Assembly (NCBI RefSeq): GCF_009295635.1
Contig: NZ_WHIW01000003.1
Coordinates: forward strand, 1-64,000
Direction of reading: 5' to 3'
Origin: Alkalilimnicola sp. S0819
GTDB taxonomy: Bacteria; Pseudomonadota; Gammaproteobacteria; Nitrococcales; WHIW01
Length of the DNA stretch: 64,000 bases
Shown here: positions 46,144 to 54,481 of the stretch, in pieces
Layout of the letters: the number at the start of each line of letters is the position of its first letter
Position numbering within the stretch: position 1 is the stretch's first letter
The notes under the pieces: model-generated
Databases searched by the model: none
What the model saw: the letters and a program-made list of their open reading frames with translations, nothing else
What the model was told of the DNA's origin: nothing
Position numbers and translations under genes: made by a program

Positions 46144-46893
46144 GTGCGCAGCCCCGGCCTCTGGACTCGGCTCCATCAGCTTGGTTCGCCCGAGCGATTC
46201 TATCGCCTGTGCGGGCAGCTCATGCCCTGGTTCGCGTTGCCCTGCGTGGCGCTGTTCGCGCTGGGGCTCTACGGTGGTCTGTTTTGGGCGCCGCCCGATT
46301 ATCAGCAGGGTGAAAGCTACCGGATCATTTTCGTGCACGTGCCCGCGGCCTGGATGTCCATGTTCGTCTACGTGAACATGGCGCTGCTGGCCGGGGTGGG
46401 GCTGATCTGGCGGGTCAAGGCGGCGGAGATCCTGGCGCTGGCCAGCGCACCGCTGGGCGCCTGGTTCACCTTCCTGGCGCTGGTTACCGGCTCGCTCTGG
46501 GGGCGGCCCATGTGGGGCACCTGGTGGGAGTGGGATGCGCGGCTCACCTCCGAGCTGATTCTGCTGTTCCTGTATCTGGGCTACATCGCCCTGCACCATG
46601 CCTATGAAGACCCGCGCAAGGGCGCGCGGGCCAGTGCCGTGCTGGCCCTGGTGGGCGTGGTGAATGTGCCGATCATTCATTACTCGGTGGTCTGGTGGAA
46701 CACCCTGCACCAGGGTGCCACGGTCACCAAGCTGGAGGCGCCCAGCATCCACTGGAGCATGCTGCTGCCGCTGCTCGCCATGGCGCTGGCCTTCATGTGC
46801 TACTACGGCTGGGTGCTGCTGATGCGCGCGCGGGCCGAGATGCTGTGGCGGGAGCGCAAGGCGCGCTGGGTAAGGGAGCGGCTGCGTTCATGA
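46144..46893 (+). CDS. ccmC: Heme exporter/handling protein CcmC
   Basis: This 249-residue, six-helix inner-membrane protein presents heme to CcmE. The tryptophan-rich heme motif MWGTWWEWDARLTSEL lies in the periplasmic loop, with histidines in FVHVPAAW and NTLHQGAT. The GTG at 46144 is preferred because GGAGG lies 11 bases upstream and the N-terminus then matches E. coli CcmC; a GTG at 46126 is the alternative. ccmD overlaps by ATGA. Confidence 0.93.
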   Translation: MRSPGLWTRLHQLGSPERFYRLCGQLMPWFALPCVALFALGLYGGLFWAPPDYQQGESYRIIFVHVPAAWMSMFVYVNMALLAGVGLIWRVKAAEILALASAPLGAWFTFLALVTGSLWGRPMWGTWWEWDARLTSELILLFLYLGYIALHHAYEDPRKGARASAVLALVGVVNVPIIHYSVVWWNTLHQGATVTKLEAPSIHWSMLLPLLAMALAFMCYYGWVLLMRARAEMLWRERKARWVRERLRS

Positions 46894-47057
46894 ACTGGCA
46901 GGAATTCTTCGCGATGGGCGGCTATGCCGTCTATGTCTGGCCCTCCTACGGGCTGAGCCTGGCGGTGCTGCTGGGCAACTGGTGGCTGGCGCGTCAGCGG
47001 GCGCGGCGGCTTTGGTCGGAACTGGCCCGCAAGGAGCGGGCAAGGAGCGGGGCATGA
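46890..47057 (+). CDS. ccmD: Heme exporter protein CcmD
   Basis: This small 55-residue protein has one membrane helix (SYGLSLAVLLGNWWLA) and a basic tail. The N-terminal MGGYAVYVWPSYGL is the family pattern. It stabilises the CcmABC-CcmE complex and releases holo-CcmE. It overlaps both neighbours by 4 bases. Confidence 0.9.
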   Translation: MNWQEFFAMGGYAVYVWPSYGLSLAVLLGNWWLARQRARRLWSELARKERARSGA

Positions 47058-47506
47058 CCCGGCGCGGACGGCGCATGGCGCTGGTGGGGCTGTTGTTGCT
47101 GGCGGTGAGTGGCGCCGCGGCGCTGGCCTTCACCGCTTTTCAGAAGAACATGACCTTTTTCTTCAGCCCCACCCAGGTGGCGGACGGCGAGGCGCCGCTG
47201 GGCTATCCCTTCCGGCTGGGCGGCCTGGTGGCCGACGGCAGCGTGCAGCGCGGGGATGATCTGCGGGTGGCTTTCGCCATCAGCGATGGCAACCGGAGCA
47301 TTCCGGTGAGCTACACCGGCATACTTCCGGATCTGTTCCGCGAAGGGCAGGGCGTGGTGGCCCGTGGCCGACTGGTGGAGGGCCGTTTCCAGGCCGAGGA
47401 AGTGCTCGCCAAGCATGATGAGAATTACATGCCGCCGGAGGTGGCCGAGGCCCTGGCGCAGGGCAAGAAGCTGGCCAATCCTCACGCCGGGCAGGCGGCG
47501 CAATGA
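47054..47506 (+). CDS. ccmE: Cytochrome c-type biogenesis heme chaperone CcmE
   Basis: This 150-residue periplasmic heme chaperone has an N-terminal anchor helix and a beta-barrel. The heme is bound covalently by the histidine in VLAKHDENYMPPEV, which is intact. The C-terminal tail is short and flexible. Confidence 0.95.
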   Translation: MTRRGRRMALVGLLLLAVSGAAALAFTAFQKNMTFFFSPTQVADGEAPLGYPFRLGGLVADGSVQRGDDLRVAFAISDGNRSIPVSYTGILPDLFREGQGVVARGRLVEGRFQAEEVLAKHDENYMPPEVAEALAQGKKLANPHAGQAAQ

Positions 47507-49461
47507 TTCCGGAGCTTGGACACCTGGCGTTGATCCTCGCCCTGGTGCTGGCGGGCTTTCAGACCGTGCTGCCGCTGGCGGGCGCCGTGCGCGGCCGGGC
47601 CGACTGGATGGCCAGCGGCGCCGCGCTCGCCCGGGGCCACACGCTGTTTCTGTTCCTCGCCTACCTGGCGCTGACCTGGGCCTTTCTGCAGGATGATTTC
47701 TCGGTCGCCTACGTGGCGCAGAACTCCAACACGGCGCTGCCCTGGTACTACCAGATCGCCGCCGTGTGGGGCGCCCACGAGGGCTCGCTGCTGCTGTGGG
47801 TGCTGATCCTGGCCGCCTGGGGCGCGGCGGTGTCGTTCTTCTCGCGCAGTCTGCCCCGGGTGTTCGCCGCTCGAGTGCTGGGCGTGCTGGGGCTGGTGAG
47901 CGTGGGCTTTCTGCTGTTCACCATTCTCACCTCCAACCCCTTCGCCCGCCTGCTGCCGGCGCCCGCCGAGGGGCGCGATCTCAACCCGCTGTTGCAGGAT
48001 CCGGGCCTGATCGCCCATCCGCCTCTGCTCTACATGGGCTACGTGGGTTTCTCGGTGGCCTTCGCCTTCGCCGTGGCGGCGCTGCTGGGCGGGCGGCTGG
48101 ACGCCACCTGGGCGCGCTGGTCCCGCCCCTGGACCACCGTCGCCTGGCTGTTTCTCACCGCCGGTATTTCCCTCGGCAGCTGGTGGGCCTATAACGAGCT
48201 GGGCTGGGGCGGCTGGTGGTTCTGGGACCCGGTGGAGAACGCCTCTTTCATGCCGTGGCTGGTGGGCACCGCGCTGATGCACTCCCTGGCGGTGACCGAG
48301 AAGCGCGGCGCTTTCCGCAGCTGGACCGTGCTGCTCGCCATCTTCGCCTTCGCGCTGAGCCTGCTGGGTACCTTCCTGGTGCGCTCGGGGGTGTTGACCT
48401 CGGTGCACTCCTTCGCCAGCGACCCCGAGCGGGGTGTGTTCATCCTGCTGCTGCTGATGCTGGTGATCGGCGGGTCCCTGCTGCTGTACGCCTGGCGCGC
48501 GCCGCGGGTGAGCGTGGGGGCGGATTTCCAGATGGTCTCCCGAGAGACCGCGCTGCTGCTCAACAATGTCTTGCTGACGGTGGCGGCGGCCACGGTGCTT
48601 ATCGGCACCTTGTATCCGCTGTTCATGGACGCCCTGGGCATGGGCAAGATCTCGGTAGGCCCGCCGTATTTCGAATCCGTGTTCGTGCCGCTGATGATTC
48701 CGCTGGTGCTGCTGCTGGGCGTGGGGCCGTTGCTGCGCTGGAAGGGCGATCGGCTGTCGCGCCTCGGCCTGGCTTTCGGCATCGCGGCCTTGCTCGCGGT
48801 ACTCATCGGCGTACTGGTGGCGGCCTGGTGGGTGCCCGGCGGGCTGGCCAGCGCCCTCGGGGTGGCGCTGGCGCTGTGGATCACGGTGAGCTCCCTGCAG
48901 TCGCTCTGGGAGCGGGTGCGCAACAAGCGTCGGCCGCTGCGGGCGCTGGCGGGTATTCCCGCGGGTATCTGGGGGATGGTGCTGGCCCATCTGGGCATGG
49001 CGATGTTCATCGTCGGTGTCACCCTGGTGAGTAATCTGGAGCTGGAGCGTGATGTGCGCCTGGCGCCCGGCGAGAGCGTGACCCTGGCCGGCTACGATTA
49101 CCGTTTCGACGGGGTGAGCCGGGTGGAAGGCCCGAACTACACCGCCCGCCGCGGGCATGTGATGGTCAGCCGCGACGGCGAGCACATCGCCGAGCTGTGG
49201 CCTGAGAAGCGTACCTACCGGGTGCAGCAAAGCCCCATGACCGATGCCGCCATCGACGTGGGTGTGTTTCGGGATCTGTACGTGGCCTTGGGTGAGCCCC
49301 TGGGCGAGCAGGGTGCCTGGAGCCTGCGGGTGCACTACAAGCCTTTCGTGCGCTGGATCTGGGGCGGCACCGTGCTGATGGTGCTGGGCGGCATCTTCGC
49401 CGCGGCGGATCGGCGCTACCGGCGCACCCGGGCCGTCCGAGGCGCGGAGGGCGGGGCATGA
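47503..49461 (+). CDS. ccmF: Heme lyase subunit CcmF
   Basis: This 652-residue protein with about 15 helices ligates heme to apocytochrome c with CcmH/CcmI. The WWD-type motif is GWGGWWFWDPVENASFMPW, and conserved histidines occur in HEGSLLLW and LAHLGMAMF. Length is typical of the family. Confidence 0.96.
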   Translation: MIPELGHLALILALVLAGFQTVLPLAGAVRGRADWMASGAALARGHTLFLFLAYLALTWAFLQDDFSVAYVAQNSNTALPWYYQIAAVWGAHEGSLLLWVLILAAWGAAVSFFSRSLPRVFAARVLGVLGLVSVGFLLFTILTSNPFARLLPAPAEGRDLNPLLQDPGLIAHPPLLYMGYVGFSVAFAFAVAALLGGRLDATWARWSRPWTTVAWLFLTAGISLGSWWAYNELGWGGWWFWDPVENASFMPWLVGTALMHSLAVTEKRGAFRSWTVLLAIFAFALSLLGTFLVRSGVLTSVHSFASDPERGVFILLLLMLVIGGSLLLYAWRAPRVSVGADFQMVSRETALLLNNVLLTVAAATVLIGTLYPLFMDALGMGKISVGPPYFESVFVPLMIPLVLLLGVGPLLRWKGDRLSRLGLAFGIAALLAVLIGVLVAAWWVPGGLASALGVALALWITVSSLQSLWERVRNKRRPLRALAGIPAGIWGMVLAHLGMAMFIVGVTLVSNLELERDVRLAPGESVTLAGYDYRFDGVSRVEGPNYTARRGHVMVSRDGEHIAELWPEKRTYRVQQSPMTDAAIDVGVFRDLYVALGEPLGEQGAWSLRVHYKPFVRWIWGGTVLMVLGGIFAAADRRYRRTRAVRGAEGGA

Positions 49462-49994
49462 GGCGGTTTCTGATTCCCTTGACCGTGTTCCTGCTGCTCG
49501 TCGTTCTGCTCGGCATCGGGCTGGGGCTGCGGCCCAACGAAGTGCCCTCGCCGCTGATCGGCAAACCGGCGCCGGCCTTCGAGGCGCCGCGGCTGCACCG
49601 GCCCGAGGCGCGGATCAGCCACGCGGATCTGCGCGGGCGGGTCAGCGTGGTCAATGTCTGGGCCAGCTGGTGCGTGGCCTGTCGCGACGAGCACCCGCTG
49701 CTGGTGGAGCTGGCGCAACGGGTCGACGCGCCGGTCTATGGGCTGAACTACAAGGACCAGCGCGAGGATGCTCTGCGCTGGCTGGCCCGCTTCGGAGATC
49801 ATTACCAGGCCATCATCTACGACCCGCAAGGCGGGATCGGGCTGGACTGGGGGGTCTACGGCGTGCCGGAAACCTTCATCCTCGATCACCGGGGCCTGAT
49901 CCGTCACAAGCACATCGGCGCCATCGACCGCGAGGCGTTGGAAGAGGAGATCATCCCCCGTATTCGCGCGCTGCAGGAGCAGGCCAATGGTTAA
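49458..49994 (+). CDS. ccmG: Thiol:disulfide interchange protein CcmG/DsbE
   Basis: This 178-residue membrane-anchored thioredoxin-like protein reduces apocytochrome c cysteines. The N-terminal anchor is followed by VWASWCVACRDEH with the WCxxC active site and the YGVPETFILD cis-proline loop. It overlaps ccmH by 8 bases. Confidence 0.95.
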   Translation: MRRFLIPLTVFLLLVVLLGIGLGLRPNEVPSPLIGKPAPAFEAPRLHRPEARISHADLRGRVSVVNVWASWCVACRDEHPLLVELAQRVDAPVYGLNYKDQREDALRWLARFGDHYQAIIYDPQGGIGLDWGVYGVPETFILDHRGLIRHKHIGAIDREALEEEIIPRIRALQEQANG

Positions 49995-50445
49995 GCGGCG
50001 TCTGCTCGGGTTCCTGATACTGCTGACGCTCCTGTTCGGCCTGCCCGCCGTGGCGGTGGAGAGTTTCGAGGACCCCGCCCAACAGCAGCGCTACCGGGAG
50101 ATCGCCGGCCAGTTGCGCTGCCTGGTGTGTCAGGGCGAGAGCATCATGGAGTCCAACGCGGAACTGGCCCAGGACCTGCGGGCGCGGGTCGCGCAGATGA
50201 TGCGCGAGGGGCGCAGTGATGAGGAAATCATCCGTTTCATGACCGATCGCTACGGGGATTACGTGTTGTTCCGCCCGCCGATGCGCCCGGGCACCTTGCT
50301 GCTCTGGTTCGGGCCGTTTCTGTTGTTGTTCATCGGCGTGTTCGTACTGTTGCGCACGCTGCGCCGCCGGGCCGCGGCCGTGGAACTGAGCGATGCGCAA
50401 CGCCGGCGGGCCCGTGAGCTACTCGACGGAAAGCAGGATCTATGA
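49987..50445 (+). CDS. ccmH: Cytochrome c-type biogenesis protein CcmH
   Basis: This 152-residue protein has a signal/anchor, then the LRCLVCQGESI redox motif (LRCxxC) that handles apocytochrome thiols, and a C-terminal membrane helix followed by a charged tail. This is the short CcmH form; the TPR part is encoded separately as ccmI. Confidence 0.95.
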   Translation: MVKRRLLGFLILLTLLFGLPAVAVESFEDPAQQQRYREIAGQLRCLVCQGESIMESNAELAQDLRARVAQMMREGRSDEEIIRFMTDRYGDYVLFRPPMRPGTLLLWFGPFLLLFIGVFVLLRTLRRRAAAVELSDAQRRRARELLDGKQDL

Positions 50446-51650
50446 ATATCAGTTTCTGGACCGCCGGTGCCTCCTTGCTGCTGTTGGCCCTGGCTTTCGT
50501 GCTGCTGCCCCTGGTGCGCGGTCGGCGTCGGGCGCTGAGCGGAGTCAGCGAGGCGCGCAGCAATCTGGCAGTGCTTCGTCGGCGCATGGCCGAGCTGCGC
50601 GGGGAGCTGGAGCGGGGCGAGCTGGACGAGGCCGCCCATGCCGAGGCCCTGGCCGAACTGGAACGTCAGGTCATCGAGCAGACCGACCAGGTGAGCTGGG
50701 CGCAGCGCAGCGGCAGTTTCCGGGGCGCGGTGTTGCTGGCCTTGCTGGTGCCCTTGATCGCGGTGCCGGTTTACCTGGGCCTGGGCAACCAGCAGGCGCT
50801 GGAGGTGGAAGCGGAGCTTGCCCGTATACAGCAGGAGCGAGAGAGCCAGGTGGCTTTCATCCGCGATAATCTGTCGCGTCTGGAGCAGCGCCTGGCGCAG
50901 AACCCCGAGGACGGCGAAGCCTGGTTGATGTTGGGCCGCTCTTACGCCGTGGTGGGGCGCCCCGCGGACGCCGCCGAGGCCTATGCGCGCGCTCGGGAAC
51001 GGCTGGGCGAGCAGCCGGCGCTATTGCGCGCGGAGGCCGAGGCGCGTGGACGCGTGGGTGGCGAGGCGCAGCTCCGCCAGGCGCTGGCGCTCACCGATCA
51101 GGCCCTGCGCCTGCAGCCCGGCGATCCGCAGACCCTGTGGCTTGCCGGTCGTCTTGCCGTGGAGCTGGGCGAGAATCCGGCCGCCGGCGTCTACTGGCGG
51201 GCGCTGCGCGACGCCTTGCCGCCGAACAGCACCGGGCGCGGGGAAGTGGATCGTCTGCTGGCGGAATTGGGCGAAGAGGCAGCCACCGCCTCCGAGCCGG
51301 TGAGTCTGCGGGTGAGCGTGAGTGCCGATCCGGCCCTGGTGAAAGCCTTACCCGAGGATACCGTGTTGTTCGTGTATGCCCGGGGCGAGCAGGCCGGCCC
51401 GCCCCTGGCGGCGGTACGCCGCCGGCTCGGCGATCTGCCGCTGACGCTGGCCCTGAGCGACGCCGATGCCATGCTGCCGGGGCACAGCCTTGCCACAGCG
51501 GACGTGGTGCGCGTGGAAGCGCGTCTCAGTCCCTCGGGGGAGGCCACGCCCCGCGCCGGAGACCCGGTGGCGCGCAGTGCGCCGCTAAACCCTCGCACCC
51601 GCCAGGGAACCGTGGAGCTGCGTATCGAACGCCGGGTCAGTCCAGACTGA
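50442..51650 (+). CDS. ccmI: Cytochrome c-type biogenesis protein CcmI
   Basis: This 402-residue protein begins with a membrane helix (residues 5-25) and a Leu/Glu/Arg coiled loop, then a second helix near residues 100-115. Periplasmic TPR repeats (NPEDGEAWLMLGRSYAVVGR) bind apocytochrome c tails. The last 130 residues form a beta-rich domain seen in longer CcmI proteins. Its stop overlaps the convergent ccmB tail by 14 bases. Confidence 0.9.
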   Translation: MNISFWTAGASLLLLALAFVLLPLVRGRRRALSGVSEARSNLAVLRRRMAELRGELERGELDEAAHAEALAELERQVIEQTDQVSWAQRSGSFRGAVLLALLVPLIAVPVYLGLGNQQALEVEAELARIQQERESQVAFIRDNLSRLEQRLAQNPEDGEAWLMLGRSYAVVGRPADAAEAYARARERLGEQPALLRAEAEARGRVGGEAQLRQALALTDQALRLQPGDPQTLWLAGRLAVELGENPAAGVYWRALRDALPPNSTGRGEVDRLLAELGEEAATASEPVSLRVSVSADPALVKALPEDTVLFVYARGEQAGPPLAAVRRRLGDLPLTLALSDADAMLPGHSLATADVVRVEARLSPSGEATPRAGDPVARSAPLNPRTRQGTVELRIERRVSPD

Positions 51651-52305
51651 TCCGCAGGCCCGCCGCCACCGCCAAGGGCGCCAGCGCCAGGCTGGCCAGC
51701 GCCATCGCCGCCAGTAGATAAAGCTGGCCGCTGACGTCGATGCCCGCGGCGGCCGCGTCCACGGCCCCCGCGGCGAAGATCAGCAAGGGCACGTACAGCG
51801 GCAGGATCAGCAACGAGAGCAACACGCCGCCCCGGCGCAGCCCCACGGTCAGCGCCACCCCGATCGCCCCCAGCGCGCTCAGCACCGGTGTGCCCAGCAG
51901 CAGGCTCAGCAGCAACACCCTCCAGGCCTCGCTGGGCAACCGCAGCATCATCGCCAGCAGCGGCGAGGCCAGCGCCAGGGGCAGCCCGGTCACCAGCCAG
52001 TGGGCGAGGATCTTCGCCAGCACCAGCAGGCTCAGGGGTTGGGGGCTGAGCAGCAGCTGCTCCAGGCTGCCGTCCTCGTAGTCGGAGCGGAAGATCGGGT
52101 CCAGCGAGAGCAGGCTCACCAATAGTGCCGCCACCCACAGTACCCCCGGGGCGATGCTCTGCAGCAGCTGCGGCCCCGCGCCCAGCGCCAGTGGAAACAG
52201 GCTGATGATGATCAGAAAGAAGATCAGCGGGTTGGCCAGTTCGCCCTTGTCGCGCAGGGCGAGCTGCAGGTCACGGCGCAGCAGGGCGAGGAAGCTGTCG
52301 ATCAT
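51637..52305 (-). CDS. ccmB: Heme exporter permease CcmB
   Basis: This 222-residue permease has six helices and pairs with the ATPase CcmA for release of holo-CcmE. Family features are RDLQLALRDKGELANPLIFF and DYEDGSLEQLLLSP. The ATG overlaps the ccmA stop. It lies on the strand opposite ccmC-I and converges with it, unlike the usual ccmABCDEFGHI order. Confidence 0.93.
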   Translation of the reverse strand: MIDSFLALLRRDLQLALRDKGELANPLIFFLIIISLFPLALGAGPQLLQSIAPGVLWVAALLVSLLSLDPIFRSDYEDGSLEQLLLSPQPLSLLVLAKILAHWLVTGLPLALASPLLAMMLRLPSEAWRVLLLSLLLGTPVLSALGAIGVALTVGLRRGGVLLSLLILPLYVPLLIFAAGAVDAAAAGIDVSGQLYLLAAMALASLALAPLAVAAGLRISLD

Positions 52306-52913
52306 GCCGGCCCCCCCAGGCGCAGCTGCTGCAGCGGCAGGCTCGCCCGCGGCCGCTGGTGGGAACTGATCACCGCCAGCCCGCCCCCGGTCAGATGCTC
52401 GCCGAGCAGGCTGTCCACCAGGGCCATGCCTTCGCTGTCCAGCGCCGTGTAGGGCTCGTCCAGCAGCCATAGCGGCGCGCCCCGCAGCAGCAGCCGGGCC
52501 AGTGCCAGCCTGCGCCGCTGACCGGCGGAATAGCTGCGCACCGGCAGCTGCTCGCGTCCGGCCAGGCCCACCCGCGCCAAGGCCGCGCCAATCCCGCGGC
52601 GCTGGCCGTAGAGCCGGGCGAAAAAGCGCAGATTCTCCTCGCCGCTGAGTTCCGCCTTGAGCCCGGCGCTGTGGCCCAGCCAGGCGAGGTTGTCCCGGTA
52701 CTGGGCCATCCGCCCGCGCAGGTTCCGCCCTTGCCAGCGCAGTTCGCCGCTTTCCGCTTCGCTCAGGCCCGCGAGTATACGCAGCAGGCTGGTCTTGCCC
52801 GAGCCGTTCGGGCCTTCCAGCAGCAGGCAATGGCCGGGGGTCAGGGTGAAGTCCAGATCGACGAACAATTGCTTGTCGCCGCGCAGACATTCCAGCTGTC
52901 GGGCTTCGAGCAC
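52302..52913 (-). CDS. ccmA: Heme exporter ATPase CcmA
   Basis: This 203-residue ABC ATPase has Walker A EGPNGSGKTSLLR, signature YSAGQRRRLALARLL, and Walker B LWLLDEPYTALD. It starts with GTG. It forms a two-gene unit with ccmB. Confidence 0.93.
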   Translation of the reverse strand: MLEARQLECLRGDKQLFVDLDFTLTPGHCLLLEGPNGSGKTSLLRILAGLSEAESGELRWQGRNLRGRMAQYRDNLAWLGHSAGLKAELSGEENLRFFARLYGQRRGIGAALARVGLAGREQLPVRSYSAGQRRRLALARLLLRGAPLWLLDEPYTALDSEGMALVDSLLGEHLTGGGLAVISSHQRPRASLPLQQLRLGGPA

Positions 52914-52952
52914 CGGGCAGGCCTTGTTTCAGCGCCAAAGAAGGCGCCTATC

Positions 52953-53546
52953 TTACATGAAGCGGCCCAGATTGATCTGCTGCAGCGGGCCCAGCGGGGT
53001 GCTGTCGGTGCTGCTGCGGTTGATCCGCGGGGTGCCGCCCCAGAGCTTGTAGACCACCCGCTCCTCGTGCACCACGATCAGTGCCTTGAAGTTCCAGCCG
53101 CTGTGCACCACGTGACGGCGAAAGCTCATGATGTCCAGCAGCAGATTGCCCGAGCGCTGATCCACGGCGTGGGCAGGGCTCGCCTCGTAGGCATAGCAGC
53201 GATCCTTGGCGGCCAGGCAGCGACGCAGTGCCGGGGCCAGATCCTCCAGGGCGATGGCGTCATTGGGCATGAACATTCCCAGCAGGTCCAGATAACTGAG
53301 GATGCGGATATTGGCCCCTCCGTAGGGGTCGTAGCCCAGCTCGCGCAGTTCCGCGGTGGTGGTGTGGGAGGGGCGTATGCGGTCGTAGGCGCTCTTCGCT
53401 TCCTCGAAGCTCTGCCAGGGGGAGTCCACCGTCTGCTCGCTGCGGGGCAGCACGTGGTGCGTGGCGCAGCCGGTCAGCGAGCCGAACAGCAGGAGCAGGA
53501 CCAAATGGCCGGCGCGGTAACAACGCAGCTTTGTGGCGGCTACCAT
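52953..53546 (-). CDS. Putative lipoprotein of unknown function
   Basis: This 197-residue protein has a lipoprotein signal MVAATKLRCYRAGHLVLLLL...LTGC with lipobox LTGC (Cys about 29). The mature part contains AYDRIRPSHTTTAELRELGYDPYGGANI and a domain with two cysteines (RRCLAAKDRCYAYE) and an ALIVVHEERVVYKLWGGTPRI strand pattern. No family name could be given. AAGGAG precedes the ATG. It is 39 bases upstream of ccmA on the same strand and may be co-transcribed with ccmAB. Confidence 0.7.
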   Translation of the reverse strand: MVAATKLRCYRAGHLVLLLLFGSLTGCATHHVLPRSEQTVDSPWQSFEEAKSAYDRIRPSHTTTAELRELGYDPYGGANIRILSYLDLLGMFMPNDAIALEDLAPALRRCLAAKDRCYAYEASPAHAVDQRSGNLLLDIMSFRRHVVHSGWNFKALIVVHEERVVYKLWGGTPRINRSSTDSTPLGPLQQINLGRFM

Positions 53547-53788
53547 GCGTTCTCCTTGGGGCTTTGCGAGGCGGCCGGATACGCCTGTTGATATTCGCCG
53601 GGGTGTGTCCGGGCCAGGGGCCGGTGCCTCTCTGTAAGCGGTCTTGGTTGCGGGCCCAAAAGCTTTCAAGCCTGTGCGGGGCGCCGAGTCCCAGTGTCGC
53701 CAAATGCCGCCGGATGTGCTCCTTGCAGGGGGGCAACTCGCCACATGTTGCGCTCGGGGATCTTCTGCCCTAGCATTAAAACGAACGT

Positions 53789-54454
53789 ATGAACATGAGG
53801 CTCCGAAACGCCGTGGCCGATCAATCCGACACCAAGGAACGCATACTCGATGCCGCCGAAGGGCTGTTCGCGGAGCTCGGCTTCGCACGCACTTCCATGC
53901 GGCGCATCACCGCCGAGGCCGACGTGAACCTGGCGGCGGTGAACTATCACTTCGGTTCCAAGGAAGGCTTGATCAAGGCGGTGTTCTCCCGGCGTCTGGA
54001 ACCGCTGAACGCTGAACGTCTGCGCCGACTGGCGGCGCTGGAGCTCGCCGGCAACCCCACCCTGGAGCAGCTACTGGAGGCCTTCATCGCGCCCAACCTG
54101 GAACTGGCCGGTAGTCACGATGTAGTAGGAGATCGCTTCGTGAAGCTGGTCGGGCGCAGCTACACCGAGCACACCCGGGTGCTGCAGGAGCATGTGCGGG
54201 CGGTGAACGCCCGGGCGGCCAGCGCCTTCAAGGAAGCCTTCCAGCGGGTATTGCCGGATCTGCCGCGCGAGGAGCTCACCTGGCGACTACATTTTCTGGT
54301 GGGGGCGGTGGCCTACAGCATGGTGGGGCCCGATGTGGCACGCCTGATGGCGGGCTCGCCCCTGTCGGAGACCGCCAATGCCCAGGCCCTGATCGCGCGA
54401 CTGGTTCCCTTTCTGGCGGCGGGCATGCGTGCGCCGCTGCCGCGGCATCGATAA
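53789..54454 (+). CDS. TetR family regulator, PsrA-like
   Basis: This 221-residue TetR-type repressor has the helix-turn-helix in SMRRITAEADVNLAAVNYHFGSKEGLI, very close to PsrA of Pseudomonas, which senses long-chain fatty acids and controls beta-oxidation. The C-terminal ligand domain begins with AVFSRRLEPLNAERLRRL. It is 27 bases upstream of fadE and in the same direction, so it probably controls the fadE-fadB-fadA operon and itself. No clear PsrA half-sites were found upstream; AACGAACGT near 53780 is only suggestive. Confidence 0.82.
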   Translation: MNMRLRNAVADQSDTKERILDAAEGLFAELGFARTSMRRITAEADVNLAAVNYHFGSKEGLIKAVFSRRLEPLNAERLRRLAALELAGNPTLEQLLEAFIAPNLELAGSHDVVGDRFVKLVGRSYTEHTRVLQEHVRAVNARAASAFKEAFQRVLPDLPREELTWRLHFLVGAVAYSMVGPDVARLMAGSPLSETANAQALIARLVPFLAAGMRAPLPRHR

Positions 54455-54481
54455 CACCGCCCGAGGCGGAGGAGGACGAGG

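Noticed and set aside
43831-46752. A 973-codon minus-strand frame opposite copA and ccmC
   Set aside because: Composition is low-complexity and no motif is present, while copA and ccmC are certain on the other strand.
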